From Rallus limicola (taxonomy: Eukaryota > Chordata > Aves > Gruiformes > Rallidae): 64,000 nucleotides of DNA. A program made the translations under genes and the position numbers. The notes under the pieces are model-generated. The model did no database searches. It worked only from the letters and a program-made list of their open reading frames with translations, and was not told the origin of the DNA. The stretch is from the NCBI GenBank assembly GCA_022605955.1, contig JAKCOZ010000003.1, positions 43,860,761 through 43,924,760 of the forward strand, in the 5' to 3' direction. The number at the start of each line of letters is the position of its first letter. The first letter of the stretch is position 1. Shown in pieces: positions 29,201 to 39,971 of this stretch.

Positions 29201-32200
29201 CTACACCAAAAATCACTACATTAGTCTTTGTTTACCTTGTCAAGGTGAAGAATAGCTGGTATTCATCTTTGTGAACATGTTACCTCAACTTTATAAAAAA
29301 TTGTTTAGTGCTTGGGGATGCTTCTCCTTATGTCCACTCTATCAAACCATATCTGAGTTTCAAAATTATGTTTGTTGTGAAAAGAGAATAAAGCTTTTCC
29401 AGGTGTAATGTTTAAGGTTCAAACAATTGAAAAATTGTACATAACATCAAATTGTTGCCATCATCTACAAAGTATAAAATGAGTTGCAAGTGGTGATGCA
29501 CTGGCTGTTCAGACCCCTTTGTGAAACATGTTATTGGCCTGTGGTTCCAACCTTGTTGAGAATATCTCTAAATTTCTCTTTAAGATCCCCTTCACTTTTT
29601 TGGTTTGCTTTGTTTTTTGGTGTGTTGGGTTTTAGGTTTTGTTTTCCTTGTGAAAACACAGAAATAAAAGCAGAAGAAAGCATTTTTTAAAATCCCAGTA
29701 TAATGCTTGAAAAATCATGCTGGCTAACTTTGAATGTAGTCTAACAAAGTATCTAGAATTTATCTTTGTGGACTTGTATGACTCTCAAACTCTTTTATAT
29801 TTCCAGAATATTTTTTCTAACTACTTAATTGCTGTAGTTATGCCACTGCTTGCCTCCTGCTGCAGAGAAATTGCAAATTCTGTTTAATTAGTTTTTTGGA
29901 ATAAACTTGTTAGTGCATAAATGATGAGCAAGGAAGGAGAAGAATAGTAATTCTCTACCTCATATAGTCTTCTGTCAGCTGGTGCATACTGCTTGATTCA
30001 ACAACCCTCAAGGGAATCTTTGTTCATTAACATCATATGACTTATGTGACTTATTCAGAAGCCGTATCGTCTCCCCCTCCCTCCGAAGTATCTGATCATT
30101 CTGTGAGTAAATCTTCAATCTGCTTTTCCCAGAATGCATATACAGCCACTGCTATCAACAGCACCAACTTCTGCACCTCAGCAAAGGATGCCTTTGTTAT
30201 TCTAGTGGAAAATGCTCTGCGAGTGGCTGCTATAAACACAGTTGGGGATTTTATGCTGTTTCTAGGAAAGGTATGTATACAACTGCTGTGTACAGTTGTT
30301 ACCAACCTACATAGTAGCAAGCTTTTTTTAGCCATGGTTTGCACTCCAGATACAAAATGCATATGCATTCCTGTTTTTTGGCGTGCTGCATCATATCAGG
30401 AAGGGACTGTCTGGGATAGGGAGGATAAACAGATGACCCACTTAAGTACAAGTGTTCAGAAAGGAATAGCTGAAGATGCTGGCACCTTTTGCATGAATTT
30501 ATTTTTAAAGGAGTCAACAGAAAAGTGATTATTAGAAGTTCTGAATTTTTTATTGGCATTGTGCTTAGAACCTAAAATTGTAAGAAAAGGAAGCACCTCC
30601 TCTAAATCCTGTTTGGTAAGGGCTCTCCAGGGTTACGTTGAAAATTCACAGATTGTATCTGTCTATATGACAAACTGAACTGGAAGGTAATACAGAGCCT
30701 GCTGTAAAGAGCTGCCAGCTCTGACTGAACTGTCTTCCTTATTAAATCCCTCTGTTTTTATTAAGTCAGAGTCCAGGAGGCTCAACTTCTAATCCAGTAA
30801 TTAAGTCAATAAGGTGCAAGAAAAAATGAACACATAACGATGATATAGGTGAGAAACCATGCAATCACATAATTTGGTTTTATGTAAGTGTCTGAAACGT
30901 GTTAGGAAACATCTCCCTGAAAAGATGTCTTTCAAATGATTAGAGAAATGCACAGGTGACAGAAATGTTGAAATGAACAGTGCACTGTATAAAAATTAGC
31001 ATTGGTAAAATGGTATTTTCATAACACAGTAAAGCTGACCTATTTTACAAGGGCTTTTTTGTTTATCTGCACTTCATAACAATAGATTCAGAAATGTTAA
31101 AATGTTGAGTGGCCACAGCAACTGTTTTAGTCGTTTTGTTATTCCCAAAGACTGAGCAGGTGCCCAGTGAAATATCTGTTAGGACCTCACACATAGTGTA
31201 GCTCTGTGGAGACTGTAACATGAAGTGCCTCACATGAATTCTGATCTACTCCCTCTGTATGGAGATGAGACAGAGATATAAGACGAACTTGGGAGTTGTT
31301 TCAGACAGCAAAATGGAAACCAAAGAATCCCTCCAAGACCTGTCTCCCCTCCCCATCATGTCATTCACACTCAGGGATATTGGGGAATCCAGGATGTAAA
31401 GATACCATTACCATTGCATCTGTAATGCCCCTTGTTCTCGCCCTGGCAGAGCAAGAAGCACTTAGGTTAAAGAAACACAAAGCAAAACTGAAATATCAAA
31501 AGGCTTTTGCCATTAGAGTTGTCTTCTGTTTTCTTTGTCAGGTCCTGATTGTCTGCAGTACAGGTTTGGCGGGGATTATGTTGCTGAATTACCAACGTGA
31601 TTACACCGTCTGGGTGCTGCCACTCATCATTGTCTGCCTCTTTGCGTTCCTGGTTGCTCACTGCTTCCTTTCCATTTATGAAATGGTTGTTGATGTCCTT
31701 TTCTTATGTTTTGCCATCGATACAAAATACAATGATGGGAGCCCTGGGAGGGAATTCTACATGGATAAAGTTCTCATGGTAAGTTTGTTCTTGTTCTCTA
31801 AGGCTAAGGATACCATTTTGTAAGATGGATATTTTGACAGTGGAGTGAACTCACTAGCTGAGTTACAACTCTTTTTTTTTTTTCTTTAAATCTGGGTTAC
31901 ATTGCAGTCTTATCTGTAGCTTGACCAGCAAACAGTGTGGTCTGATCAGCGTCAGATAAATAGTGATGCTTTCCTCCCTTGGTGCCACTGGTATTGGCTT
32001 CTGTGAGATGACCAGTCATCTTGCAAAATCACACCTTTGGGTATTGTTTCTTGTAAAGAAACTGCAGAAAGGAAAGAAGCAAACAAGGGGTAAGGACTTG
32101 GGTGTTCTACCTTCCCAAGAAAGACCTCTTTTGGGACTTGAAAGAAGAAATATCAGAGTATTCTACTCCCATGCGGATAGTAACCACTGGAGTTTTTCTT

Positions 32201-35200
32201 CTTTCTGATAGACAGGAGACAGAATTTGCTTTTAAACCTGTCACAGGGAGGGACAACAAATACTACGATCTGCCCAAGAGCCTTGACGTTCTATCAAGGC
32301 CCTTTGCACAATTCAGTTCATGTTTGTTTGTCCTGTCCTATTTCCTGTTCACGCTAGCTAGAGACCAAGATGTAAAAATTCTGCTCCTCAAGCCATTCAG
32401 TTTGCTGTTGAGTATGTAATTTTCTTGATAGTACTTTTAAGTGGCAACCATCAAATACCTCCTGGTAAAATGTACCCACAAGTGTAGGCTAGAGGAACAC
32501 TCATGACTTCTTAGCATAATATATTTTTTCCAATTACTTGCTGAAAAAGCATGTCAAGAATTCAGTGTTAAATTTTGGTTAAATGCTACAGTCTAGAGTT
32601 TATAATAAATAAAGTGGTAGCTGATTAGTTGCTTTTTAGCACAGAGTAATATGTTTCAAAAGACAGCACAGATGAATCATAAATGCATTGTGAGTTTTGT
32701 TAGTCAACAGTCAATGCCAGAAAACACTAGGCAGTTAAAGTTTACTGAAATTTACTACACAATGCTTGCCTTTAAGAGAAAAAAATACATAAAATAGCAT
32801 TAGCACCTTTTTCTAGAGTTGGCAATTCTGATCTGGTGAAAAATGTAAGGGTTTGAATTGAGGGAAGTTTGGGAAATCAACAAGACCTTGTAAATAATTA
32901 TCTCTGTGTGCCTCTGTTTAATGGGCTTCTAACATCACACACAGTTCACAGGGTGGGATGTAATAAGTAGGATCTCTGGGGTGTTTGACAACCACCTTCC
33001 TACCATCCTTTCTCATAAAGGAGAGCATTGTGTGGGAAATGTGAATGGCTTACAGAATTAAATGAAGGGGACCCTTGTGGCTGTGTGGCAGGCTCTGTTG
33101 GTACTTTGTAGACCAGTGTGACCCAGGGAAGTGGGAGGAGCAGTTCATGTTGACATTTTGAACCACTACATCTTTTTTTTTTTTAATTGAGATTTACTGT
33201 TTGGAGCCTGCTCTAAGAAAGTACTTTCCACTTTTATTACTATTTTTCAGGAGTTTGTGGAGAATAGTAGGAAATCTATGAAAGAAGCTGGCCGGGGAGG
33301 TGGAGCTGAGGGCAGAGAGCTAAAACCAATGGTAGGTGCAGATGAGGAGGTGGCGATCCTCCAAGAGTTTCACTTTTACTTCTTCTCCCTCTTTGTCTTT
33401 ACTGACTGCACTTCTTCAGGAGAAGTTTTTGTTCTCTGTATCACTCAAGATGTTCTGCTTTTTCTGTTTGTGAGCTTGCCTATCACCTGGATGGCAGAGT
33501 TTTTGTCACAGCTGAGACCATCTCCTGTTAAAGTAAGATGAAAGGAACTGTGTCATATGAAACAAACGCAGTATCATTTCATTAGGATTAGTGGTATGTG
33601 GTATACACAGACAACCCCAACTGCTGAGTACTCTCAAAATAAGATGACTCTGGAATTCATTGGGCTATGCTGGCTTTAGCCCTGTTGGCTTTTCAGCCCT
33701 GAACTGAACAATTTTTGTTCATCTTACGTTCACCGTAAAAGCCTGAAGAACACTACTGAGCGCATGCATTGTTGCAAAGTAGGACCAGGCATTTAAAGCT
33801 CTCACCAAATTATTGTATACAGTGTATACAGTGGATACCGTGATTCCTTTCAACCTGCTCAAATGACATTTCTCCCAGTTGTTTGTTTTTATTGCCAACT
33901 ACTTATGTTGCTTGTCTCTTGTGTGCTCTTTCCATCTCACACTGTCAAATACAGACAGTGAACAATGCATCATTTATGCTTCTGCAGCCTGTTTTACTTA
34001 TGGTGTGCCTGTTAGGAAGGCATTGCATGTCTGAGTAGCCTGGAATAAGGAACAGCTATACATGGTACAGATAACAGATAGGAGGATGAGTTTGGAAGGT
34101 GGAGAGCTGAGAGCTTATGATGGAGACCCAGGCTGGGCAAGGTATGACTTGTCATTGTGCAATATGACTTTGTGAAATAAAATATTTTTCCATCATTATT
34201 TTCTCAGAGTATTTGGGGCCTGATGCAGTTCCTTACCTTGGGAACAATTTTTTAACCTAACAGAACCTAAATAAGTGTATGCTAACAGTAGAATACTTTT
34301 TTTTTTTTTTAAATTATGTATGAGAAACCATGTTGCATGAGCACTTTTTGACCTAGCTGGAATGGGTTCCTGCTGTAGAATGGACAGATGCGTAGCTTTC
34401 TGTGTTTTGCTGTTTCATTATAGCATACCAGTTTCTCGATTTGCTTATGCCTAAATGCTGCTGTGTTTATACATCTAAAAAAAAAAACCTACTTCTGTGC
34501 TCATTTACTGTTTTCTTCTGGGAGTAATTCTAGCTGTTCAAACAGACGCTAATGTTGGGGTTTTCAGAGTGGTCTAAACATTGTAAATGTAAAGCTGCTG
34601 TTAAAAAGACAGAGAATTGGGTTTGCAAACCCTCTAGTCACACATGCACAAAAAAATCTCAGTCCAAAAATGAATGTATTCTGTTAATCTCTAATTCAGA
34701 CAGCTGGTGTACCCTAAGTGGTTTTCCACTTCTGCTCTCGTCAGTGCTAGCACAGACTGCCTCTCAGACTTTTGGACTTGACTGCCTAAAGCTTGGATGT
34801 TAAAACTTTTGTTCACCCCCCGCCTTGTAAAAGGGCAAACCAAGTACTTGCAAGTCAAGGGTGGTCTTGTTCTTTTAGGAACTTGACTCTAGGCACTTGA
34901 GCCAGGCACTGGCTCAAAGTCCTCCTAGGACTGCTGGAGAAGATGCTGAGCTCTTGGGACTCAGCCTGAGTGTCACCTGCTAAATTACTCCCAGTTCTGC
35001 CGCTCATGCAATAGTCTGGTTTGGAACTGATGGGCCTTGCTTTCGCAAGTAGTCTTTTGTTTTGGGGTGTTCGGCTCCAGTTGAATAGGTTATGAAGTGT
35101 GTGGATCTCGTTGCCTGACAGGGGCAGGACACAGCACTTACCTCTGTCAAATTTCTGATGTCTTTCCCCAAAGCATTGATAAAGGCCTCAGTTACACCTG

Positions 35201-35606
35201 GAATAAGATCATCCACAAGTCTGTTCTGTCCTAGTAGCACCTGTAGTCCCAAATTTGGGTGCTTGAAAATAAGACTAATTTTTCTCCTCCCTTTCCCTTC
35301 TTTTTTAAAAATTGAGCTTTTACTGTTTTGTTTCGGTCTCTTTGAAATGCAGATATTTCTTAAGACATGATCGTTAGTTCTAAAGGTGATGTGCTCTAAG
35401 TGCAGTTGTATTTTAAATAGGTATTAATAGCAGGGAGGAGGAGACATTTAGGACCTTCTGTTCTTATATGAAGGCACCTTTTCACACTTCCTTCTTTATG
35501 GTTTCCAGTGACCCCTTTGACTCAGTTTTTCCATGTCTTTTGGCATTTGTCTAAGACTGTGCTGTATGACTTTGTTTTCTAGGCCTCTGGAGCAAGTTCA
35601 TCTTGA
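2067..35606 (+). CDS. SLC44A1: SLC44A1, choline transporter-like protein 1 (3' 13 exons, 5' end outside window)
   Basis: Plasma-membrane (and reported mitochondrial) choline/ethanolamine transporter that feeds phosphatidylcholine synthesis; family SLC44, about 655 residues and ten membrane segments in vertebrates. Thirteen exons are placed by translation and GT-AG sites: 2067-2203, 13369-13462, 17710-17879, 19827-19916, 21816-21943, 23024-23210, 25291-25456, 28564-28720, 28972-29055, 30133-30270, 31542-31778, 33251-33331 and 35583-35606 (stop TGA). All phases join without a frameshift or internal stop, giving about 563 residues. Seen in order: Cys-rich extracellular loop with an N-I-S glycosylation sequon, then successive hydrophobic segments, a Cys-rich cytoplasmic segment, further membrane segments, and a short polar C-terminus. 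The match to the human protein, recalled from memory, is strong along the whole length. Exons for the first roughly 90 residues, including the first membrane segment, lie to the left. The gene is intact as far as seen. Confidence 0.97.
5164..5195. repeat. Perfect 14-bp inverted repeat, 4-nt loop
   Basis: GTACCTTCCCATCT (5164-5177) is followed by loop AAGA and then its exact reverse complement (5182-5195). It lies in the long SLC44A1 intron. No function is recognised. Confidence 0.85.
5370..5500 (+). mobile_element. CR1 LINE 3' end fragment
   Basis: From aggtatttaa through ggttggacttgatcttgagg, tctcttccaaccc and gattctataa, it matches the CR1 3' end on the plus strand. It is 5' truncated and diverged. 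Confidence 0.75.
6029..6560 (-). mobile_element. CR1 LINE fragment with ORF2 C-terminal remnant
   Basis: About 530 bp, 5' truncated. On the minus strand the 3' end is the tail tctatgattctatgat at the left edge. Translation of 6295-6531 on the minus strand shows the CR1 ORF2 end ([43 protein letters not shown]). It lies in the long SLC44A1 intron, antisense to the gene. It closely resembles the fragment at 18648. Confidence 0.92.
13369..13462 (+). CDS. SLC44A1: SLC44A1 exon, extracellular loop
   Basis: Acceptor tctcaacag, donor gtaatatg. It encodes a G-S-T-L-C-S-Y start and a C-P-K-Y-P-V-P-E end. It continues the extracellular loop with two more cysteines. The intron before it (about 11.2 kb) is the longest in the window. 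Confidence 0.95.
13463..17709 (+). other. SLC44A1: SLC44A1 intron, 4.2 kb
   Basis: Nothing recognisable beyond short A/T runs; no repeat family or exon-like frame stands out. Confidence 0.85.
17710..17879 (+). CDS. SLC44A1: SLC44A1 exon, loop end and membrane segment 2
   Basis: Acceptor gtcaccag, donor gtaatt. It encodes the [10 protein letters not shown] stretch, whose N-I-S is an N-glycosylation sequon in the extracellular loop. The exon ends in the hydrophobic I-M-G-L-C-L-L-S-L start of membrane segment 2. Confidence 0.96.
18648..18777 (+). mobile_element. CR1 LINE 3' end fragment
   Basis: Contains ctggacgatgcactcagtc, cttggctggccctgtgtgga and gtcccttccaactcagaat. It is the same subfamily end as the 6029-6560 copy, in the opposite orientation. 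It lies in an SLC44A1 intron. Confidence 0.85.
19827..19916 (+). CDS. SLC44A1: SLC44A1 exon, membrane segments 2-3
   Basis: Acceptor ttttgcag, donor gtaagt. It is almost entirely hydrophobic ([11 protein letters not shown] then [15 protein letters not shown]). It covers the end of membrane segment 2, a short turn, and the start of segment 3. Confidence 0.96.
21816..21943 (+). CDS. SLC44A1: SLC44A1 exon, membrane segments 3-4 and the loop between
   Basis: It is preceded by a long T tract and acceptor aaacacag; donor gtatgc. It reads [14 protein letters not shown], then a polar loop, then [13 protein letters not shown]. Against the human protein as I remember it, the loop after K-Q-R is about four residues shorter. 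Confidence 0.95.
22739..22931 (+). mobile_element. CR1 LINE 3' end fragment with internal deletion
   Basis: Matches the copy at 50490-50983 from ggagcagaggaagttccatg to ttctgtgatt. It lacks about 35 bp after ggagtctcct, as if lost between two short tcct repeats. It ends about 92 bp before the SLC44A1 exon at 23024. Confidence 0.9.
23024..23210 (+). CDS. SLC44A1: SLC44A1 exon, transporter core
   Basis: Acceptor ccctctag, donor gtaagt. It encodes [17 protein letters not shown] and the following [13 protein letters not shown], hallmark segments of the CTL family. The exon closes with L-L-F-L-G-T-T. The intron just upstream ends in a CR1 fragment only about 90 bp from this acceptor. Confidence 0.97.
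23211..28563 (+). other. SLC44A1: SLC44A1 introns around exon 25291
   Basis: Two introns (23211-25290 and 25457-28563) of AT-rich sequence. No repeat element or additional exon is recognised. Confidence 0.85.
25291..25456 (+). CDS. SLC44A1: SLC44A1 exon, conserved WW/WYH membrane segment
   Basis: Acceptor ttacttctag, donor gtaagg. It encodes [16 protein letters not shown] and [12 protein letters not shown], the most conserved block of the SLC44 family. Its phase-2 end joins the next exon as F-T-R-E-K-R-N. Confidence 0.97.
28564..28720 (+). CDS. SLC44A1: SLC44A1 exon, loop and membrane segment
   Basis: Acceptor ttttcaacag, donor gtaaga. It encodes [14 protein letters not shown] and [16 protein letters not shown]. 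The exon ends at Q-L-K-G-K. The next intron is only 251 bp. Confidence 0.97.
28972..29055 (+). CDS. SLC44A1: SLC44A1 exon, Cys-rich cytoplasmic segment
   Basis: An 84-bp, 28-codon, phase-0 exon (acceptor attcctag, donor gtaaga). It is rich in cysteine ([15 protein letters not shown] then L-W-C-L-E-K-C). Skipping it would keep the frame. Confidence 0.96.
30133..30270 (+). CDS. SLC44A1: SLC44A1 exon
   Basis: A 46-codon, phase-0 exon (acceptor ttttcccag, donor gtatgt). It encodes [14 protein letters not shown] and [13 protein letters not shown]. It ends in the hydrophobic [12 protein letters not shown] is a potential sequon, but its cytoplasmic or membrane position makes use doubtful. Confidence 0.97.
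31542..31778 (+). CDS. SLC44A1: SLC44A1 exon, last membrane segments
   Basis: The longest exon here (79 codons; acceptor tttgtcag, donor gtaagt). It has hydrophobic runs [15 protein letters not shown] and [15 protein letters not shown]. These are followed by [14 protein letters not shown] and the family motif D-T-K-Y-N-D-G-S. It ends at D-K-V-L-M. Confidence 0.97.
33251..33331 (+). CDS. SLC44A1: SLC44A1 exon, cytoplasmic C-terminus
   Basis: A 27-codon, phase-0 exon (acceptor atttttcag, donor gtaggt). It encodes [14 protein letters not shown] and R-E-L-K-P-M, matching the penultimate coding exon of the human gene. The reading frame stays open into the following intron for 69 more codons. Confidence 0.95.
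33815..33841. repeat. Three 9-bp tandem units
   Basis: GTATACAGT occurs twice in tandem, followed by the diverged unit GGATACCGT. It is a minor tandem repeat in an SLC44A1 intron. Confidence 0.7.
35583..35606 (+). CDS. SLC44A1: SLC44A1 terminal coding exon (A-S-G-A-S-S-stop)
   Basis: Acceptor gttttctag is followed by seven codons, A-S-G-A-S-S-S? read precisely as GCC TCT GGA GCA AGT TCA TCT then TGA (A S G A S S S). The human isoform I remember ends A-S-G-A-S-S-A, so the ends match except for the last residue. The other human C-terminus (L-K-K-R) was looked for by eye in the next several kb and not found. Confidence 0.88.
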   Translation, partial: ASGASSS

Positions 35607-35648
35607 AACTAGCCAGCCATATTGGAACCCATTGACATTCCAAAACAG

Positions 35649-35694
35649 TATATATATACATATATACATACATATATATATATATATAAATAAA
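35649..35694. repeat. TA/TACA-rich microsatellite just after the SLC44A1 stop
   Basis: An alternating TA tract with interspersed ATACA units starts about 42 bp after the stop codon. It runs into an AATAAA (35689-35694) that could act as a very proximal polyadenylation signal, although no clear GT-rich element follows. It is probably length-polymorphic. Confidence 0.8.
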
Positions 35695-38173
35695 CAGCCA
35701 AAATCAGAGAAAAGGAACAGGGATTTAATACTTTTTTTAACAATTATTTTTGTGAAACATGTACTCTTTTCATACGGGTGGCTTTTACAAGCAGCTTTAT
35801 CATTGTTCCATTTTTTTAATTATTCATTGTGGTCATGGAAAAGTTGATTCTTATCTGCTTGATATTTTACAGTCTGGAGGAGGTATCATGATAAAGGTAA
35901 TATGAAATGATGAGTGGGTTTAGAGATGGATTTCCCATGACACTGCTAATCTGCTGAGAGTTTTACTTGCTTAGTTTGCTTAGATTTGCATTAAATTCAG
36001 AACAGTTAGACATACGGAGAACCTTCAAATCAAGAAAAGTCTCAAATTCAGTTTTTCAAAAGGTGGTTTTAGTGAGAGTTCGTTTAGTTCAAACAGAGTT
36101 TATAATCAGTCATTTTACTTTACAGCCCTGGTGGGGCACAGTTTTGTTTATCAGTATCAGATATCACAATAACCAACTCCTCAGGTATTCAGGTGTGTGG
36201 GAGCCCTTACATCTCCTTTTAAACAGAAACTAGAAAATGGGGACAGATAATTTTTATATGCAACTAACTTCATGTTTTACCCTACTTAACCCTCCTACCC
36301 ATTGCCCAAATGCGCTCCCCTTGAGTTCAGTAGCCTCCTTCACACTTCAGCAGCGCTCCTTTGAAGGGTATGGATTCTCCATATGAGCAGTGGAAATAAC
36401 AGATTGTTAAAGCTCAGTCTTCGCCATACTCACAATTAATTCATGTCTAGATGTAACGATGCTGAGGATGGGAGAGAAATGAACTGTATTACTGTACCAA
36501 AAAAAGTACTGTATGCTTCATTTCATGTAATGCCACCGGAGAGCTTTGGGAGGTGGAAGGGACCGTTCCTTGCCTGTTGCTTCATCGATATTTGTATGTA
36601 CTGTAGCGGGTGGCCAGAGCAGGAAAGGGCAGAGAAACATTTTTTGGGAAGTGTGTATGCCATGATAGTTATCTAAAGTTATCAAATAATGGGAAGAGAA
36701 CGTGCTTTTTTATTACTATACTTAGATATTTACCTTTCTTTTCACTCTGGAAGTTCACCAGATATGAATGCTAATATTAAATTCTTCAGCATATTGTAAT
36801 GGTAAACACTTAAAAGTGTATTTGCTAAGAATTCATGACCTGTCTATGCTAGATACTCCTTTTGTTACAATTTTTTTAAGAAAACTATTTTTGTTAATGT
36901 AAAGTTACTATTTCAGAGCAGAATTTTTAAACTTATTGCACTAAATATAAGCTCTGTACAAATAAGTAACGCCTCAATGGTTTGATCACTCCATTCAAGA
37001 TAATCTTTTGAAAGACAGAAGCCCTTCTACAGAAGCTTTGCGATGGAGTGAAGAGGTAGGTCTAGATAGAGACATGCACAACTTGTGCTACCAATTTTTA
37101 ATAAGTAAGCAGTTCTCTGTGCTTCCTTTCATAGGATCAGGCTTTTAAATTGCTGTCAAAAGTTTAAAAAAAAAAAAAGTATGGTATCATGTAGCTAACC
37201 TAACCAGTGCTCTTACCTTTTGGCAATAGTGAAATATTTCACTTTTGCTTCTGTAAGTCATTTGACAACTTAAATTAGTTTAGTTTTCTTTCAGTAAGCT
37301 GATTAAAATGATTCACCCTTTTCATGTCATAGAACCCAAACTACGTGAAATGTATGAAAATAAAAATACATTCAGAAATTATAGCTACTGGGGAGGCGAG
37401 GAGACAGAATTGTTCAGTGCTGTAAGCACTTAGATGCCTGTTTAAGTGACCCATATCAGTACCTCTGCTGATATCAGGAAGGGCTCTCTGAGTATGAAAG
37501 TTGTAACTTATATGTCTGTGTAAGTGCTAACTGGAATAGAGCTTTCAACCTAGGGATTCAAACTGGAGCTCTGGTGAGGCATCTCATTGCGAGATAGAGG
37601 TCACTTCTAGAGGACTATCCAGAAGAAACACTAGAGCAGCCTGAAGTTTGTGGTGAGGAGGCGTTCCTGCTGTACCAGTGGCTAAGACAGCAGTGGCACT
37701 GATCACTGATGCTTGGGTAGATCGGTGGGGTTTAGCGACAAAAATTTAAAAACTGGCTCATGAATACTAGAAACTGGATTCTAAGGCTAAGGACCTTACC
37801 TGGTACACAGTTGCTTCCAGAGAAATCCATTTCCATCTTGTCTGGAAGTTACTGGAGGTGCCCTGATTGAAGCCTTGGATTCTGCACATTTTGACAACAA
37901 ATTTCTGCCATGACCAGTTGCACACGTTTGTGTTCTCTGCTCACTGGAAGTCCTGGGTGAGGTGGGAGCTTGTCTCTGCTATTGCAATAGGACTGCAGTT
38001 GGAAACAAATTTTATATTTTTGTATAGCTTGACTGTGCACCATTTTTATAGCAGTTTATCATGTTTTAAAAAGAAATTTGTTTTATTTACATGGTGTTTA
38101 AAAGATACAGGCAACACTTTTTTCTATGGGTAATTGTAATGTTTAAGCGACAAATCTATATCATAAAGTTCTT

Positions 38174-38179
38174 AATAAA
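38174..38179 (+). terminator. SLC44A1: Candidate proximal polyadenylation signal, SLC44A1
   Basis: AATAAA in the context cttAATAAAattgtgtgc, followed within about 30 bp by GT-rich sequence (gagtgtatct). The preceding roughly 150 bp are AT-rich and look like a UTR end. It would give a 3' UTR of about 2.6 kb. Confidence 0.5.
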
Positions 38180-39398
38180 ATTGTGTGCACCATTCCTGAG
38201 TGTATCTCCGGCATGCAGAGCTGCTCGGTCATGCCAAAGGGGCATTCCACCCACACGCAGGCTTTCCAGTGGCCACGTTGAATGTCCTTTGAAGTCCTTT
38301 CACAACCAAGCTCCCAAGCTGCCCTCTTCCAGCGCTGTCTTGTGCAAGGAGATAAACGGAAGACTGACACCTGAAGAGACAACTTTTCAGGACAAACTGA
38401 GACTCCCCTTCCCTAGTTGGGGGTAGGGGAGTAGGAGAACATGTAAATCCCCAGTTGGCAGCAGAGGTGCTGGGGTCTGCCAGTTATGGTGGATTTGATG
38501 TTTCCTTTTCTTGCTAGCTGGTTGTTAAAGCCAGTGTACGGACTGCTCTGTGGGGAGCAGCCTAGACTAACTAGAGGGTGATGCTGTGCTGGGAATAGCG
38601 CTGTGGGAGACTGCTGAGATAAGAAATCTCCTTGAAAAGTCCAGTGAACTAAACAGTGCTTGAGGAGTGGGGATTCAGGCTGGACAGTTGAGGTGTAAAA
38701 AAACACGCCGGAAGGATTACTGGCTCCCAGTATTTGGCTTCTGCAGACGGGCTGCATCATAGATGCCAGTAAGCTAGGCTTCAAAGGAGAAAAAGCATGC
38801 CTTGCTTTATATTGTTTAAGGTTTTTTTCCACATGATTTTATTCTGTTTTGTTTGGAAGCTGAGTGGCAGTTTGTCGTCTCTTTTTGCTGCTTCCAGTCT
38901 TAAGCGATTTTTTTAAACTTATTATTCTTTTAGCTCTTGTTTCTGTATTGCTCTTTCAGCAAAGGTGTGCCAAGTGGCAGAGTGTCAGCTCCACTCTGTC
39001 CCGCTGATCTTAGCACATGCCTTCTCACCTTCCTGAGGCAGTGATTCAGGATATCACCCGGACTGAAGGGGGCTGGGGGGAGTAGGTGCTGAGATGAAGT
39101 TCTGAGGTGGACTTTTTTTAGATTGATACCGCTCTATTGCTGTGCTTGCTGTAGTTAGTGCAGCCCATCACTTCTACAGATTCAGTGCTGTGCCACAGCT
39201 AAAGTAAATACACAGGATGGCCAGCTTAGAATTGCATCTTCGGCTTCTTCCAGTAGCTTGCATTCACACTCCCAGCTGCCAAAACCAGGACTGGGTTTTA
39301 CATGCAGTTGTAGCTTGGCGTGGTAACCCAGGGATTTCCTGCATTAGGCAAACATGTCTTAGAAGGGAGAACTGAAAGTGGAAAACACAGTTACAGGT

Positions 39399-39971
39399 TG
39401 TGGTGGGTTGACCTTGGCTGGCAGATGAGCCCATACTCTGTTGCTTGCTCACTTTCCCCGGGTATTGGGAAGGCAAAACCAAGAAAACTCATGTGTCAAG
39501 ACAGAGACAGTTCATTATGTACATGAGAAGTGAAAAAAGAACAAGGGGGGAAAAAAGGCAAGGAACCTAAGTGATGCAGAGGCAAACACTCACCACCTCC
39601 CACCAGCAGGCCAATGCCCAACCAGTCTCTGAGCAATAGCTATTTTGGAAAACTTTGTTCTCCTGCCTCCTCTTCCAGTTTTATCACTAAGTGTGACATT
39701 ATATGGCATGGAATATTTCTTCTGTCTGTTGAAGTCAGCTGTCTTGGCCATCTGCCCTCTCACCCTCGTGCCCTACCCCAGCCTACTCTGCTGGAGCAGC
39801 AGAGTGAGAGGCAGAGGCGGCCCTGGCCCTGGCCCTGCGCGAGCGCTGCTCGGCAGCAGGTAAAGCACCTGTTGTTGGGTTATCAATGCTGTTTTGGTTG
39901 CAGACCTAAAACACAGCACCCTGCAGGCTGCTGCGAAGAAAAGGAACTCTGTCCCAGCCTAACCCGTTACA
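39399..39971 (-). mobile_element. Solo LTR of an avian endogenous retrovirus (ERVL-like), antisense
   Basis: A 573-bp element bounded by TG...CA (tgtggtggg at the left, gttaca at the right). A perfect 5-bp target-site duplication CAGGT lies at 39394-39398 and 39972-39976. Read on the minus strand it begins tgtaacgggttaggctggga and ends ...caacccaccaca, the layout of avian ERV LTRs. Its internal motifs (tattccatgccatata, ccttgc) resemble those of the LTR at 51315. No internal retroviral sequence is seen, so it is a solo LTR. A 5-bp duplication suits the ERVL/ERV class, but the family name is inferred. It lies within the SLC44A1 3' UTR. Confidence 0.85.

Larger units (their letters stand above)
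29056..35582 (+). other. SLC44A1: SLC44A1 introns between the last exons
   Basis: Four introns (29056-30132, 30271-31541, 31779-33250, 33332-35582). Several frames stay open next to exons; the most notable follows exon 33251-33331. One minor tandem repeat lies at 33815. No transposon is recognised. Confidence 0.8.

Noticed and set aside
30037..30132. In-frame extension upstream of SLC44A1 exon 30133
   Set aside because: It has a start codon and is open, but it lies before a good acceptor and does not match the transporter; it is intronic.
32102..32419. 105-codon frame inside an SLC44A1 intron
   Set aside because: Not related to the transporter, another frame overlaps it, and no splice sites of the right phase fit.
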